Shown piece by piece: positions 16,004 to 24,066 of a stretch of DNA of 40,229 nucleotides. This DNA comes from Ktedonobacteria bacterium (GTDB taxonomy: Bacteria; Chloroflexota; Ktedonobacteria; Ktedonobacterales; JACDGC01), in NCBI GenBank assembly GCA_027459785.1, contig DAIDGU010000056.1, positions 1 to 40,229 of the forward strand. The letters run 5' to 3'. A program made the position numbers and the translations under genes. Under the pieces are notes generated by a model, which made no database searches, was not told the origin of the DNA, and worked only from the letters and a program-made list of their open reading frames with translations. How positions within the stretch are numbered: the first letter of the stretch is position 1; each line of letters starts with the position of its first letter.

Positions 16004-16795
16004 ATGCAAAGTACAGCGAATCCGGTGTTCCGTTACGGCGCCATTGCCCTGTGCGCGGTGGCTGGCGTCTATACCCTGATCCACGTGATCCTGGGGTTTC
16101 AGACCCCTCCCCAAACTGACAACGACGGCTGGGGCTATACCTTACTGGCCCTCTTTGCATTAGGGGTGGTGCTGGCCTTCATCGAGTTTGTGCCAGAGCG
16201 CGCCGGGCTGAAGAGCGCCACTACCACCACTGATCCCTTCCCTGAGCCAGCGATTGTCAGGTTCTTCTTTGGCTCTGGCGGAGCAGCGCCGATGTGGTTC
16301 GTGGTGCGCATGTACGTTGGCGCAGAGTGGCTGCTGGCAGGCTGGGAAAAGATTCAGTCACCGGTCTGGGGTACCAATGGCACGGCAATAGCTGGTTTTG
16401 TGAAGGGCGCTCTCGCGAAGTCGGGTGGTCCCAATCCCTCCGTGCAAGGCTGGTATGTCTGGTTCCTGCAAAACGTTGTGCAGCCGCATACAGGCCTCTT
16501 CTCCTTTCTGGTCACCTATGGTGAGTTTGCGGTGGGGCTAGGTGTTCTGTTGGGAGTGTTGACGGGCATTGCCGCTGGGTTTGGCGTGTTGATGAACTTC
16601 AACTACCTGCTCGCGGGGACGGTCAGCATCAATCCAGTTCTGGGCGTGATGGGGTTGTTCCTGGTGCTGGCATGGCGCTCGGCGGGGCAAATCGGCCTGG
16701 ATCGCGTGCTGCTCCCGGCGATTGGGTTGCCCTGGCAGCGAGGAACGCTCTTCCAGCAACGCAAACCACGCAGTGAAGTATCGATGACCGCGTAG
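16004..16795 (+). CDS. DoxX/DoxD-like integral membrane protein
   Basis: 263 residues with about six membrane helices: near 10-30, 45-63, 97-117, 165-190, 190-215 and 218-235. The central part RMYVGAEWLLAGWEKIQ, followed by a long loop with GWYVWFLQNVVQPH, resembles the DoxX/TQO small-subunit group, associated with quinone reduction, thiosulfate oxidation or redox homeostasis. It lies just upstream of an iron-sulfur flavoprotein and two unknown membrane proteins, so a role in membrane electron transfer is plausible. The start follows AAGGAGTTATCAGT; the gene at 19834 has a nearly identical AAGGAGTTATC leader. Confidence 0.75.
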   Translation: MQSTANPVFRYGAIALCAVAGVYTLIHVILGFQTPPQTDNDGWGYTLLALFALGVVLAFIEFVPERAGLKSATTTTDPFPEPAIVRFFFGSGGAAPMWFVVRMYVGAEWLLAGWEKIQSPVWGTNGTAIAGFVKGALAKSGGPNPSVQGWYVWFLQNVVQPHTGLFSFLVTYGEFAVGLGVLLGVLTGIAAGFGVLMNFNYLLAGTVSINPVLGVMGLFLVLAWRSAGQIGLDRVLLPAIGLPWQRGTLFQQRKPRSEVSMTA

Positions 16796-16829
16796 CCGAG
16801 GATCGCTCGCGCTATGCAGGTTGGCCAAG

Positions 16830-16855
16830 AGGCAGGGGACATACGTTTCCTGCCT
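16830..16855 (+). terminator. Hairpin after DoxX gene
   Basis: AGGCAGGGGA and TTTCCTGCCT form a 10-bp stem (two G-U pairs) with a short loop, followed by TACTT. It separates doxX from the ferredoxin-oxidoreductase gene, which has its own TTGTGA pair at 16959 and 16979 (20 bp apart). Confidence 0.5.
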
Positions 16856-17079
16856 TACTTATGTGGATCACCACTTGTTACGCTGCTCAGACCTAACGCT
16901 ACAATCCAGAGCAACGCGTCTATGCTTGATGCCTTGACGATGCTGTATTGAGAGGCGCTTGTGATATTCATGGATGGCTTGTGAGCAGGATGAGAGCTAT
17001 ATCAGGTACCATCTTCTCATGAGTATAGGGCAGCCAGAGAACGAAGCGAAGGTGCCTGTACTCGTGAGGAGGGAGGCAC

Positions 17080-19068
17080 ATGGCCTATTCATTCACTGTC
17101 AATCAGACTGCCTGCATCAATTGCGGCATCTGCATGGACCTCTGCCCGATACGCTGCCTGGACATGACGCGCCCAACGAGTGATGGAGAGCTTGCTGCTG
17201 CCACCGAGCTGTTGAGTCCAATTCCTGGCGAATATAGCCAACGGTCGTGGATGATGCTGACCCCGGTCCAGACTGCCCCGTGCATCGGATGCCAGGTGTG
17301 TGCGCATGAATGTCCCACCAACGCCATTGCCATCACCAGCGCTGCCACCATCAGCGCGTATGCCAAAGCTGGTCCAATCTCGCATCTTCCACCTGAAACG
17401 GGCTGGCAACCCTTAAATGCCTATACCCGTGCGGTTCCCGATGAACCGGGTGAAACGCCGTGGGGAACCGATCACGGGTGGAAAGTGGCCGAACGTGATG
17501 CGACGTGGCAGACCTGGCGCACCTGGCTTGGCGACCGCACAGAGGATTTGCGCGCCCCCTGCCAAACCGCATGTCCGGTCGGCACCAATGCAGGTTTGTA
17601 TGTGAGTTTAGTTGCGGAGGGACGCTACGCTGAGGCGTTCCAGGTGGCATCCGAGCCAAATCCGTTCCCGTCCATTTGTGGGCGGGTATGTACCGCTCCC
17701 TGTGAAGCCGTGTGCCGTCGAGGCGAAATCGATGCCCCCATTGCCATTCGGGATCTCAAGCGCTTTGCCGGGGATCATGCATCGCACACGCCACTGCCTG
17801 CACAGAAGTCGAAGCACTACTATCTCCAGCAGGTGGCGATTGTTGGCGCAGGGCCGACCGGGTTAAGTGCGGCATATTACCTGGCACGACGTGGGTATCG
17901 TGTCACGGTCTTCGATGCCATGCCCGTTGCTGGGGGCATGATGGCGATTGGCATCCCACCGTATCGTTTGCCAAGAGCTGAATTGGAGCGGGATATCGAC
18001 CGTATTACCGCCTTGGGCGTCACTTTGCGGCTGAGCACGGCCGTCGGACGTGATGTGTCGCTCGACGACCTCCGCCACCAATTTCATGCCGTTTTGTTAG
18101 CCGTCGGGGCGCAACTCAGCCAGGAGTTGGGTATTCCAGGCGAAAAAGAGCTTGTCGGCGTCATCCCAGCCACCACCTTTTTAAAGGATTTTAACCTGGA
18201 TTCAACGGCGCGACTCTCTGGCACAGTGGCGGTCATCGGCGGCGGCAGCACCGCACTGGATGCAGCACGTTCAGCATTACGCGCCGGAGCAACGAAGGTG
18301 TATATCCTTTATCGTCGCACGCGCGCTGAGATGCCCGCACAAGTTGATGAGGTGCGGGCTGCTCTCGCTGAAGGGATTGAGATACTTGAATTGGTCGCAC
18401 CACTCAGCTTTGCCGGGGCTGATGGTGCGCTCAGCCAGATTCAGTGTCAGCGGATGACCCTCGGCGAACCAGATGAGAAAGGCCGACGTCGGCCAATTCC
18501 CTTGCCAGGGTCAGAGTTTGATGTACCCGTGACAACCGCGTTGATTGCCGTCGGCGAAGCCCCTGATCCCTCATTCTTGCCCCCCGGTACAGGCGTTGGT
18601 GTTACGGAATGGGGCGGGCTGCTGGTGAACCCCGCCACCCTGGCGACAGGGGAAAAGGGCGTTTTCGCTGCTGGTGATGTCACCTATGGGCCTGCCTCGG
18701 TCATTGAGGCCGCCGCACATGGTCGCAAGGCGGCCAAGTTTATCCATGCCTATCTCCAACACATTCCGCCCGCCAGAATCCACGAAATGCCCGACGATGA
18801 GAACGAAACGCACTCCACTCTGCCGAAAGATGGAGCGGTGGCGATCGATCTCACGCCGACACCACGAGCAGAAATGTCGCTGCGGGGTACCCGTGATGCA
18901 CGCACCCGCGACATCGAGTTTGCGAGCGGTCTCACCGAAGCGCAAGCGCGCCGTGAAGCCAGCCGCTGCCTACGCTGCGACCTCGCCTATCTTTGCCCCA
19001 GCATCAAGGTGGCTTCTCCGACCAAAGTGCCTGATACCGTCCCTGCCGAGTACGCATCGGCTGAGTAG
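17080..19068 (+). CDS. Ferredoxin-fused FAD/NAD(P) oxidoreductase (GltD-like)
   Basis: 662 residues. An N-terminal 2[4Fe-4S] domain has C12-C15-C18-C22 and C68-C71-C74-C78, each followed by Pro. A GltD-like cysteine domain follows (PCQTACPVGTNAG, ICGRVCTAPCEAVCRRG), then an FAD Rossmann motif GAGPTG (256-261) and an NAD(P) motif GGGSTA from G387, ending with CLRCDLAYLCP. This is the architecture of glutamate-synthase small-subunit-like oxidoreductases (NADPH:ferredoxin or sulfide-reductase type), which pass electrons between pyridine nucleotide, FAD and Fe-S clusters. No GltB large subunit is nearby; instead two unknown membrane proteins follow after 15 bases, so they are the likely partners. 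GAGGAGGGAGGC precedes the start. Cytosolic. Confidence 0.87.
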   Translation: MAYSFTVNQTACINCGICMDLCPIRCLDMTRPTSDGELAAATELLSPIPGEYSQRSWMMLTPVQTAPCIGCQVCAHECPTNAIAITSAATISAYAKAGPISHLPPETGWQPLNAYTRAVPDEPGETPWGTDHGWKVAERDATWQTWRTWLGDRTEDLRAPCQTACPVGTNAGLYVSLVAEGRYAEAFQVASEPNPFPSICGRVCTAPCEAVCRRGEIDAPIAIRDLKRFAGDHASHTPLPAQKSKHYYLQQVAIVGAGPTGLSAAYYLARRGYRVTVFDAMPVAGGMMAIGIPPYRLPRAELERDIDRITALGVTLRLSTAVGRDVSLDDLRHQFHAVLLAVGAQLSQELGIPGEKELVGVIPATTFLKDFNLDSTARLSGTVAVIGGGSTALDAARSALRAGATKVYILYRRTRAEMPAQVDEVRAALAEGIEILELVAPLSFAGADGALSQIQCQRMTLGEPDEKGRRRPIPLPGSEFDVPVTTALIAVGEAPDPSFLPPGTGVGVTEWGGLLVNPATLATGEKGVFAAGDVTYGPASVIEAAAHGRKAAKFIHAYLQHIPPARIHEMPDDENETHSTLPKDGAVAIDLTPTPRAEMSLRGTRDARTRDIEFASGLTEAQARREASRCLRCDLAYLCPSIKVASPTKVPDTVPAEYASAE

Positions 19069-19083
19069 TGAAAGGAAGAATCC

Positions 19084-19770
19084 ATGTCTGGCACCGATCT
19101 GACGCATGCGATCATCCAGGGCATTAATGCCGGAGGCGAGCAGTTCCTTGAAGGCACCCTGGCTGCAATCTTGCCGGTTATCTGGATCGTCCTCTTGGGA
19201 TTGCATCTTGGCCGCCCATACATCCTTGATATGATCGACCGCTTCACGCTACGACTGGGCGCAGATCTGTTGTGGCTCATCTACATCGGATTGCGCGATT
19301 TCCTGGTCATCTCAGCCGTGATCATGAGCTTCATGTTCTTGTTTCCCGATGTGGTCACCACTGACGCCTTACCGCTTACGGGTGGCCTTGCAGCGGCGAC
19401 GCTCTTCGGTGTGTTGCTGGTGAAACTGATCGGGGATCCCGATAACGATCCGCGGGCGTTCACGCTGGTCACACTGTTATTGGGGCTAGGTGCGGCATTC
19501 TACTTCGTCCCCTACATCTTCGGCGTGCAGGCAAATGCTGTGGCAACTGGTCAGGCTTCCACGTTGAGCAACTTCCTGGTGACGAACACGAACCCGTTCT
19601 GGGCGGTTGGTTTGGCATATGTCTCCATTGGGTTGCTGGCCCTGATGGGGGCGATTGCAACCATATTTGCACTGCGCACCGGCGGACGCGCTGTCGATGA
19701 TCAGTCTCCGTTTGTATTGCGCACGGGCGGCGGCGCTGTAAATGACCAGTCTCCTGTAGCACAGTCCTAA
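19084..19770 (+). CDS. Unknown five-helix membrane protein, paralogue A
   Basis: 228 residues with about five membrane helices (roughly 20-42, 60-88, 97-117, 122-146 and 170-195). I do not recognise the family. Signature blocks are LHLGRPY, LRLGADLLWLIYIGLRD and DPDNDPRAFTLVTLLLGLGAAFYF. The next gene shares the same blocks, so the two arose by duplication. The C-terminal tail ends in a 15-residue tandem repeat (FALRTGGRAVDDQSP and FVLRTGGGAVNDQSP). It starts 15 bases after the oxidoreductase stop, behind GAAAGGAAGA, and must be cotranscribed with it. I infer a role as membrane anchor or electron-accepting partner of the flavoprotein. Confidence 0.75.
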   Translation: MSGTDLTHAIIQGINAGGEQFLEGTLAAILPVIWIVLLGLHLGRPYILDMIDRFTLRLGADLLWLIYIGLRDFLVISAVIMSFMFLFPDVVTTDALPLTGGLAAATLFGVLLVKLIGDPDNDPRAFTLVTLLLGLGAAFYFVPYIFGVQANAVATGQASTLSNFLVTNTNPFWAVGLAYVSIGLLALMGAIATIFALRTGGRAVDDQSPFVLRTGGGAVNDQSPVAQS

Positions 19771-19833
19771 TCACCTGCATCCGGAAGAGAGGAAGCGAAA
19801 GCTTCTCTGTGATTCACGAGAAGGAGTTATCCT

Positions 19834-20517
19834 ATGAATCCCCCAACCCTGAGTCCTTCAGACGTCAGCAACGCCATCACGAGCGCATTGGTCCAAGGCG
19901 GCTCGCAGTGGCTTGTTGCGACGATTGTCGCATTCCTGCCGGTCTTGTGGACGCTGACGCTGATGTTGCATCTGGGCCGCCCGTATGTCATTCGCACGCT
20001 CCGTCGCTGCGGACTCCGCCTTGGTGCAGATGTGTGGTGGATGTCGTATCTGCTGCTGCGCGATGGCGTGATGGTTGTCACATTTGCCCTGAGTTGGATC
20101 TTTTTTCAGCCGAACCTGGTGACGAGTTTATCGTTCCCGATCACAGGGCCTGTGGCAGCGTTGCTGCTGCTTGCAGCACTGGCGGTCAAAGTGACGCGCC
20201 GCATCGATGACGATCCCAATGCCTATCGGATCTCGACCGTCCTCTTGGTCGTGGGCGCGACGCTCTACTACGGTCCATTGGCGCTTGGCATTGAGGCAAC
20301 GAGTCAAAGCCATCTGAGCGGGTTCATCGGTGCTGTCACGAGCAGCAACAATCCGATGGTGGCGCTGGACGTAATGTGGGTTTCGCTGTTAGGGGTTACG
20401 TTGGTTTTGGGCTTCATGTTCATTCGTGCGCTGATGAATGCGCAACGCACGATGGTTCGTCGTAGCGCCGCACCCAAAGTCCGGCATGCCAAAGGCTCGG
20501 CCTTACCCACAGCCTAG
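19834..20517 (+). CDS. Unknown five-helix membrane protein, paralogue B
   Basis: 227 residues, colinear with the preceding gene: LHLGRPY, LRLGADVWWMSYLLLRD, DDDPNAYRISTVLLVVGATLYYGP, then a last helix, then a short basic tail (RRSAAPKVRHAKG) in place of the repeats. About five membrane helices. No metal- or heme-binding His pattern is obvious; the single His in LHLGRPY is shared. It follows AAGGAGTTATC. The 63-base gap to paralogue A contains a GAAA-tetraloop hairpin (19788-19808), perhaps for mRNA processing. Keeping two diverged copies suggests a heterodimer. Confidence 0.75.
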   Translation: MNPPTLSPSDVSNAITSALVQGGSQWLVATIVAFLPVLWTLTLMLHLGRPYVIRTLRRCGLRLGADVWWMSYLLLRDGVMVVTFALSWIFFQPNLVTSLSFPITGPVAALLLLAALAVKVTRRIDDDPNAYRISTVLLVVGATLYYGPLALGIEATSQSHLSGFIGAVTSSNNPMVALDVMWVSLLGVTLVLGFMFIRALMNAQRTMVRRSAAPKVRHAKGSALPTA

Positions 20518-20563
20518 CGTTGTCGAATGATGGTCACATCTGCTCCATCGAAAGAACATATGA

Positions 20564-20619
20564 GGCCTCTTCAGACAGGGAGTGATCCTTGAAGACTGTG
20601 AAGAGGCCCTTGGCCTTTT
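20564..20619 (+). terminator. Intrinsic terminator after membrane pair
   Basis: Perfect 10-bp stem GGCCTCTTCA (20564-20573) and TGAAGAGGCC (20599-20608) with a 25-base loop, followed by CTTGGCCTTTTTA. It ends the oxidoreductase/membrane-pair operon and also faces the converging DUF6884-type gene tail. Confidence 0.75.
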
Positions 20620-20708
20620 TATAGCTCGTCTTGGGCAAAACCTGACACTCCCCCGACTAAAGCCGCGAGATTCTTCCTAACCGGTCAGCCGTCACACCTG
20701 TGGGCGGC

Positions 20709-20712
20709 TTAG
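20709..20712. repeat. Target-site duplication TTAG, left copy
   Basis: TTAG directly abuts the left inverted repeat; the matching copy is at 22102-22105. Removing the element and one TTAG restores an uninterrupted minus-strand reading frame for the host gene. Confidence 0.85.
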
Positions 20713-22101
20713 TACTACAGCCGCACTTGTGATAGGATGAGGGAACACGAACTCCTAGTGGATCGAGGAGGCAAGAAATGTTCCCTGCGGTTGAGGATTT
20801 ACGGGAGTGGGCCGATGCATTGGAGGGCGTAGCGCACGTGCTGGCACCGCACTTCGAGCGCGCCGAGCCACGTCAGCGTGCGATGCGCTACCTGCGTGGG
20901 TTGCTCAGTTCGGTCGAACGCAAGAACGGGTGGCAGTTAGCCGAATGGGCGGGTGAAACCACGCCCGATGGCATGCACCGGCTATTGAACACGGCCCACT
21001 GGAATGCGGATCAGGTGCGTGACGATCTCCACGCGTACATTTTAACTCACCTGAGCGATCCGCAGGCCGTGTTGGTCGTGGATGAAACCGGCTTTCTCAA
21101 GAAGGGGGAGAAATCAGCGGGTGTAGCCCCGCAGTACAGTGGCACCGCCGGGAAAATCGCCAACTGCCAGATCGGTGTCTTCGTGGCCTATGCGACCGCC
21201 GCAGGGCCGGTGCTGCTGGATCGGGAATTGTACCTGCCCACGGTGTGGAGTGCCGACCGTGTGCGCTGCCAGGAAGCTGGGATTCCCGACGAACAGGCAA
21301 CAATTCCCAAGCCGACCATGGCGAAGCAGATGCTGGACCGCGCGTTTGCTCACGGTGTGCAAGCCGCCTGGGTGACAGGGGATACGGTGTATGGTGGGGA
21401 TTCCAAGCTCCGTATGTGGCTGGAAGGGCGGCAGCAACCGTATGTCTTAGCCATCCCCGGCAATCAGCGGGTGGGACTGACCACCGGCGCAGCACAGGTG
21501 GTCGCCCACTGGGACGACCCCATCTGGCAGCGACGCTCGGCGGGAGAGGGCAGCCAGGGACCGCGCTGGTATGACTGGGCATGGCAAGCGCTGGAATTTC
21601 GCCGGCTGCCCGAAGGGTGGCAGCAATGGCTGCTGGCACGGCGTAGTGTGAGCCAACCGGACGAGATCGCCTATTATTTTGTCTTTGCCCCAGCATCGGT
21701 GACGCTTGACGAGGTGGTGCGGGCAGCAGGGACGCGCTGGCAAGTGGAAGAAGGCTTTGAACTGGCGAAACAGGAGGTTGGATTGGATGAATACGAAGTG
21801 CGGCACTGGCAGGGGTGGTATCGGCATATCACCTTGGCGATGTTCGCCCTCGCCTTCTTGACCGTGATCAAGGCGGAAGCTCGCAAAAAGGGGCGGCACT
21901 CGATCAAGGGGAGGTTGAAGATCTGATTCCGCTCACGGTGCCAGAAGTGCGCCGCTTGTTAGGACGCCTCATCTGGCACGCAACACCGGATGCGGAGCAG
22001 ATCCTCGATTGGTCACGCTGGCGACGCCGCCATCAGGCACGCGCGCAACGGTCCCATATCAAGCGGAGAGCAGCTCGCTCCGCCTAAATGCGGCTGTCGT
22101 A
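20713..22101 (+). mobile_element. Complete IS701-family insertion sequence
   Basis: 1,389 bp. The terminal inverted repeats are TACTACAGCCGCACTT (left, from 20713) and, read inward from the right end at 22101, TACGACAGCCGCATTT: 14 of 16 bases match. Both ends are flanked by TTAG (20709-20712 and 22102-22105), a 4-bp target duplication that fits the YTAR preference of the family. One transposase gene fills the element, and its stop codon lies at the edge of the right repeat. Intact duplications imply direct transposition and no later rearrangement. Confidence 0.9.
20778..22087 (+). CDS. IS701-type DDE transposase, frameshifted near 3' end
   Basis: Frame one gives 382 residues (20778-21926): D102 in VVDETGF, D202 in VTGDTVYG, E324/E325 in WQVEEGFELAKQEVGLDEYEVR, the DDE triad and the family's C-terminal RHWQGWYRHITLAMFALAFL. 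It then runs out in KKGRHSIKGRLKI. The true C-terminus, LIPLTVPEVRRLLGRLIWH and WSRWRRRHQARAQRSHIKRR, is in the -1 frame to 22087. The switch falls at AAAAAGGGG (about 21885-21893). One more A would fuse the frames, so this is a deletion, a homopolymer sequencing error or, less likely, programmed -1 slippage (C AAA AAG is not the ideal heptamer). Start after GAGGAGG. Confidence 0.85.
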
Positions 22102-22537
22102 TTAGACCTGATGCCGCGTGTACGAGCCACTGTTTCAACTGCCTCGCTTGCTCTCCTATTCCGCCAGTCGTGCGACGGGCATACCCCAGGTTGGCGCCCG
22201 CAATGGCAAGCTGATAGGTGGCGCCGAGGCAGATGAGGGCGTCGTCGTATGATTGCCGCATGAGGCGGTCGTTGAGCATCGCGACCACCTGGGGGCGCAC
22301 TTCCTGCACCCTGGCCTGTGACATCAATCGCTCGTACCAGTAAATAGGCTGTTTACTTTCAATGGCGCCGAACTCGGCTGAAATAACGATGATATCAAGA
22401 ACGTGTGCGAGGGTCGGATACTCCCGCACCGCACGGCGAATGACACGCCAGAACGTGCCGTCATATCGCTCGCATGCTGGCAACAGGCCAGGTGCGGTGG
22501 ATTTCGCTTTGGAACACCCGACAACGAGGAGATGCAT
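22013..22537 (-). CDS. DUF6884/YaaA-like protein, 3' end replaced by the IS
   Basis: MHLLVVGCSKAKS, then YDGTFWRVIR, VISAEFGAI and IYWYERLM, is the pattern of DUF6884 proteins, a family with a YaaA-like fold; no function is established that I can name. The native gene reached GL-SRPQV and stopped at 20692-20694; the insertion sequence now splits it six codons before that stop. With the element in place the frame runs into IS DNA for 29 foreign residues, ending at 22013. The core domain is untouched, so activity may survive. AGGGAGCAGGGG precedes the start. Last gene of a minus-strand operon beginning at 25030. Confidence 0.75.
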   Translation of the reverse strand: MHLLVVGCSKAKSTAPGLLPACERYDGTFWRVIRRAVREYPTLAHVLDIIVISAEFGAIESKQPIYWYERLMSQARVQEVRPQVVAMLNDRLMRQSYDDALICLGATYQLAIAGANLGYARRTTGGIGEQARQLKQWLVHAASGLIRQPHLGGASCSPLDMGPLRACLMAASPA

Positions 22538-22552
22538 CCCCTGCTCCCTATC

Positions 22553-22774
22553 CTATCCTTTGATATCGGTGATGCCAGGGAATCGACTGGCATGTGGAGA
22601 CGGATGGAATGGATTGCGCGTCACGGTTTGCAGCAGCGTGGTCATCCGCCCCGTGCCGTTACATCGTTGGCAGGATTCGCGGATATATAGGGGATCGGTG
22701 ATCTGCTCGCGGGCGATCCAGCGAATGAGGTAGCCACGCCCTTTGCAGTGAACACACTTGGTCAGTTCCTCCAT
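22553..22774 (-). CDS. Small DnaJ-type zinc-binding protein
   Basis: 73 residues with two CxxCxGxG motifs, C7-VHC-KGRG and C35-QRC-NGTG, as in the zinc centre of DnaJ. There is no J domain. Such miniproteins often act as RNA- or protein-binding adaptors; no specific role can be stated. AAAAGGAGCAGACA precedes the ATG. It sits 15 bases before the DUF6884-like gene and 33 after the gene upstream, within one operon. Confidence 0.65.
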   Translation of the reverse strand: MEELTKCVHCKGRGYLIRWIAREQITDPLYIRESCQRCNGTGRMTTLLQTVTRNPFHPSPHASRFPGITDIKG

Positions 22775-22807
22775 TGTCTGCTCCTTTTAGTGCTGTGGAT
22801 CGGTGTG

Positions 22808-23275
22808 CTACTCGTTGGGAGCTGCTTCGTTACCTGGATCGAGCGGTTCGATGGTGAAGTTGGTTTGGCGGACACTGAGCGCTTCTTCAAAGAATGAGGT
22901 GTTATCGAAAAAGGCATCGTCCTCGCAGACCGCTGTGAGGTAGGTATAATCGTCTGGTGAAAGGGCGTCTTGAATCTGCTCAAGGAGCCTTGCCTCTGTG
23001 AACGTCGCCTGGAAGGTTTCCAGGCTCTGGTCGTCAGGATGGATGAATTCGGTTGCTTCGGCTGCTCGATAGAGGAAGTACGCTTGCACCGTCGCCGGAT
23101 GAGCCAGCAGTGCCTGGAGCAAAGCTCGATCGCGGCGAATGAATTCGTGGAGGTCAGCCTCGGTGAACCCAACCATGTGTTCTGCCACTGCGGTAATTAC
23201 CTGCTCATCAATGGCCTTCAACGATAGCTCGATGTCGAACGACACGCGAAATGTGTGGCGGGCCAGTGCAGTCAT
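22808..23275 (-). CDS. Hypothetical 155-residue protein in antirepressor operon
   Basis: Starts MTALARHTFRVSFDIELSLKAID. The start at 23275 is 8 bases behind AAGGAG; the ATG at 23281 is too close. The protein is acidic and helical, with Phe-rich segments (AFFDNTSFFEEAL). I do not recognise a family. It sits 20 bases downstream of the 256-residue gene and reads as part of the same operon. The very long frame extending to 23830 is a shadow of its neighbour. Confidence 0.6.
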   Translation of the reverse strand: MTALARHTFRVSFDIELSLKAIDEQVITAVAEHMVGFTEADLHEFIRRDRALLQALLAHPATVQAYFLYRAAEATEFIHPDDQSLETFQATFTEARLLEQIQDALSPDDYTYLTAVCEDDAFFDNTSFFEEALSVRQTNFTIEPLDPGNEAAPNE

Positions 23276-23295
23276 GGGCATGTCTCCTTCGTGTG

Positions 23296-24066
23296 TTAGG
23301 ATTGCAACTCGTCGAGGAGGGCTTGCAACTCGCGCATCCACAGGCTTACGGCTCGTGCATAAGCGTTGAGGATGTCCACGTCCTCCTGACTGGCGGTGGC
23401 GAAGAACGAGACGGCAGCGGAGTCTGGATCGACCTCGCCCTCCTTCACCACAAACGCTTGCACCACTGGCAGCGCATTCTTTTCGGCCAGCCAGCGCTGA
23501 ATGAAGGTTCCCGCCTGTTCGGACAAGTGACGCCAGCGCACGTCCAGGTGGTGGAGGCGTGCCTGGTGTGCTGAGGAGAAGCGGGTGGCTGTTGCACGGA
23601 GGTGCTGCATGGATTCTTCGAATCCGGCGATGGTGGACGCCAGGGAATACATGTCCTTGCGGGTCTGGACGAACCGCTCCTGCATCTGCTGATAGGCTTG
23701 GCCCCAGAGTTTCATCCCCCATTTGATGAAGGGTTTGAGTTTTGCTTTCCAGGCTGCATCGGCGACGCGGCCATAGACATTGCCAAACCAGGCGGCAAGT
23801 CCAAAGGGATAACGGAAGGTCCAGACGCATCGCTGCTGTGGCTGCCGTACGAGAAAGCAGCGCATCTCGTCGTGCAGCAGGATGTGGCGCACTCGGCGCA
23901 TTTCCAAGGAGTGGTCGAATCCAAGCAACCGGCTAAAGTACACCGCTGGGACGTAGGGCATGTCCTTCTCATCAAGGATTACAGGTACCTCAATGTCGAG
24001 GTAGGGAGCGTGAATTGTTGGTTGTTGCTGGCCCGCTGCGAGGTCTCCTTCTGCTCGTTCATTCAT
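23296..24066 (-). CDS. Phage antirepressor-like N-domain plus helical C-terminus
   Basis: 256 residues. Positions 22-95 (IEVPVILDEKDMPYVPAVYF, SRLLGF, then QQRCVWTFRYPFGLAAWFG) follow the P22_AR_N outline: a VP strand, YVP, LGx, then an aromatic WF block. This is a weak match. The rest is a long helical region (MQERFVQTRKDMYSLASTIAGFEESMQHLRATATRF) suggesting a coiled coil. It overlaps the upstream gene by eight bases (24059-24066), so translation is coupled; GAGG lies just before the ATG. P22_AR_N proteins relieve phage repressors; here a regulatory role in a mobile or prophage-derived locus is inferred. Confidence 0.5.
   Translation of the reverse strand: MNERAEGDLAAGQQQPTIHAPYLDIEVPVILDEKDMPYVPAVYFSRLLGFDHSLEMRRVRHILLHDEMRCFLVRQPQQRCVWTFRYPFGLAAWFGNVYGRVADAAWKAKLKPFIKWGMKLWGQAYQQMQERFVQTRKDMYSLASTIAGFEESMQHLRATATRFSSAHQARLHHLDVRWRHLSEQAGTFIQRWLAEKNALPVVQAFVVKEGEVDPDSAAVSFFATASQEDVDILNAYARAVSLWMRELQALLDELQS

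Noticed and set aside
21881..21895. Programmed -1 frameshift signal in the transposase
   Set aside because: The zero-frame context is C AAA AAG, not A AAA AAG, and no following stem was evident; indel or error preferred, although not excluded.
22385..23830. Extended 340-codon version of the 155-residue gene
   Set aside because: The upstream part is out of frame with, and overlaps, the antirepressor-like gene; AAGGAG before 23275 marks the real start.
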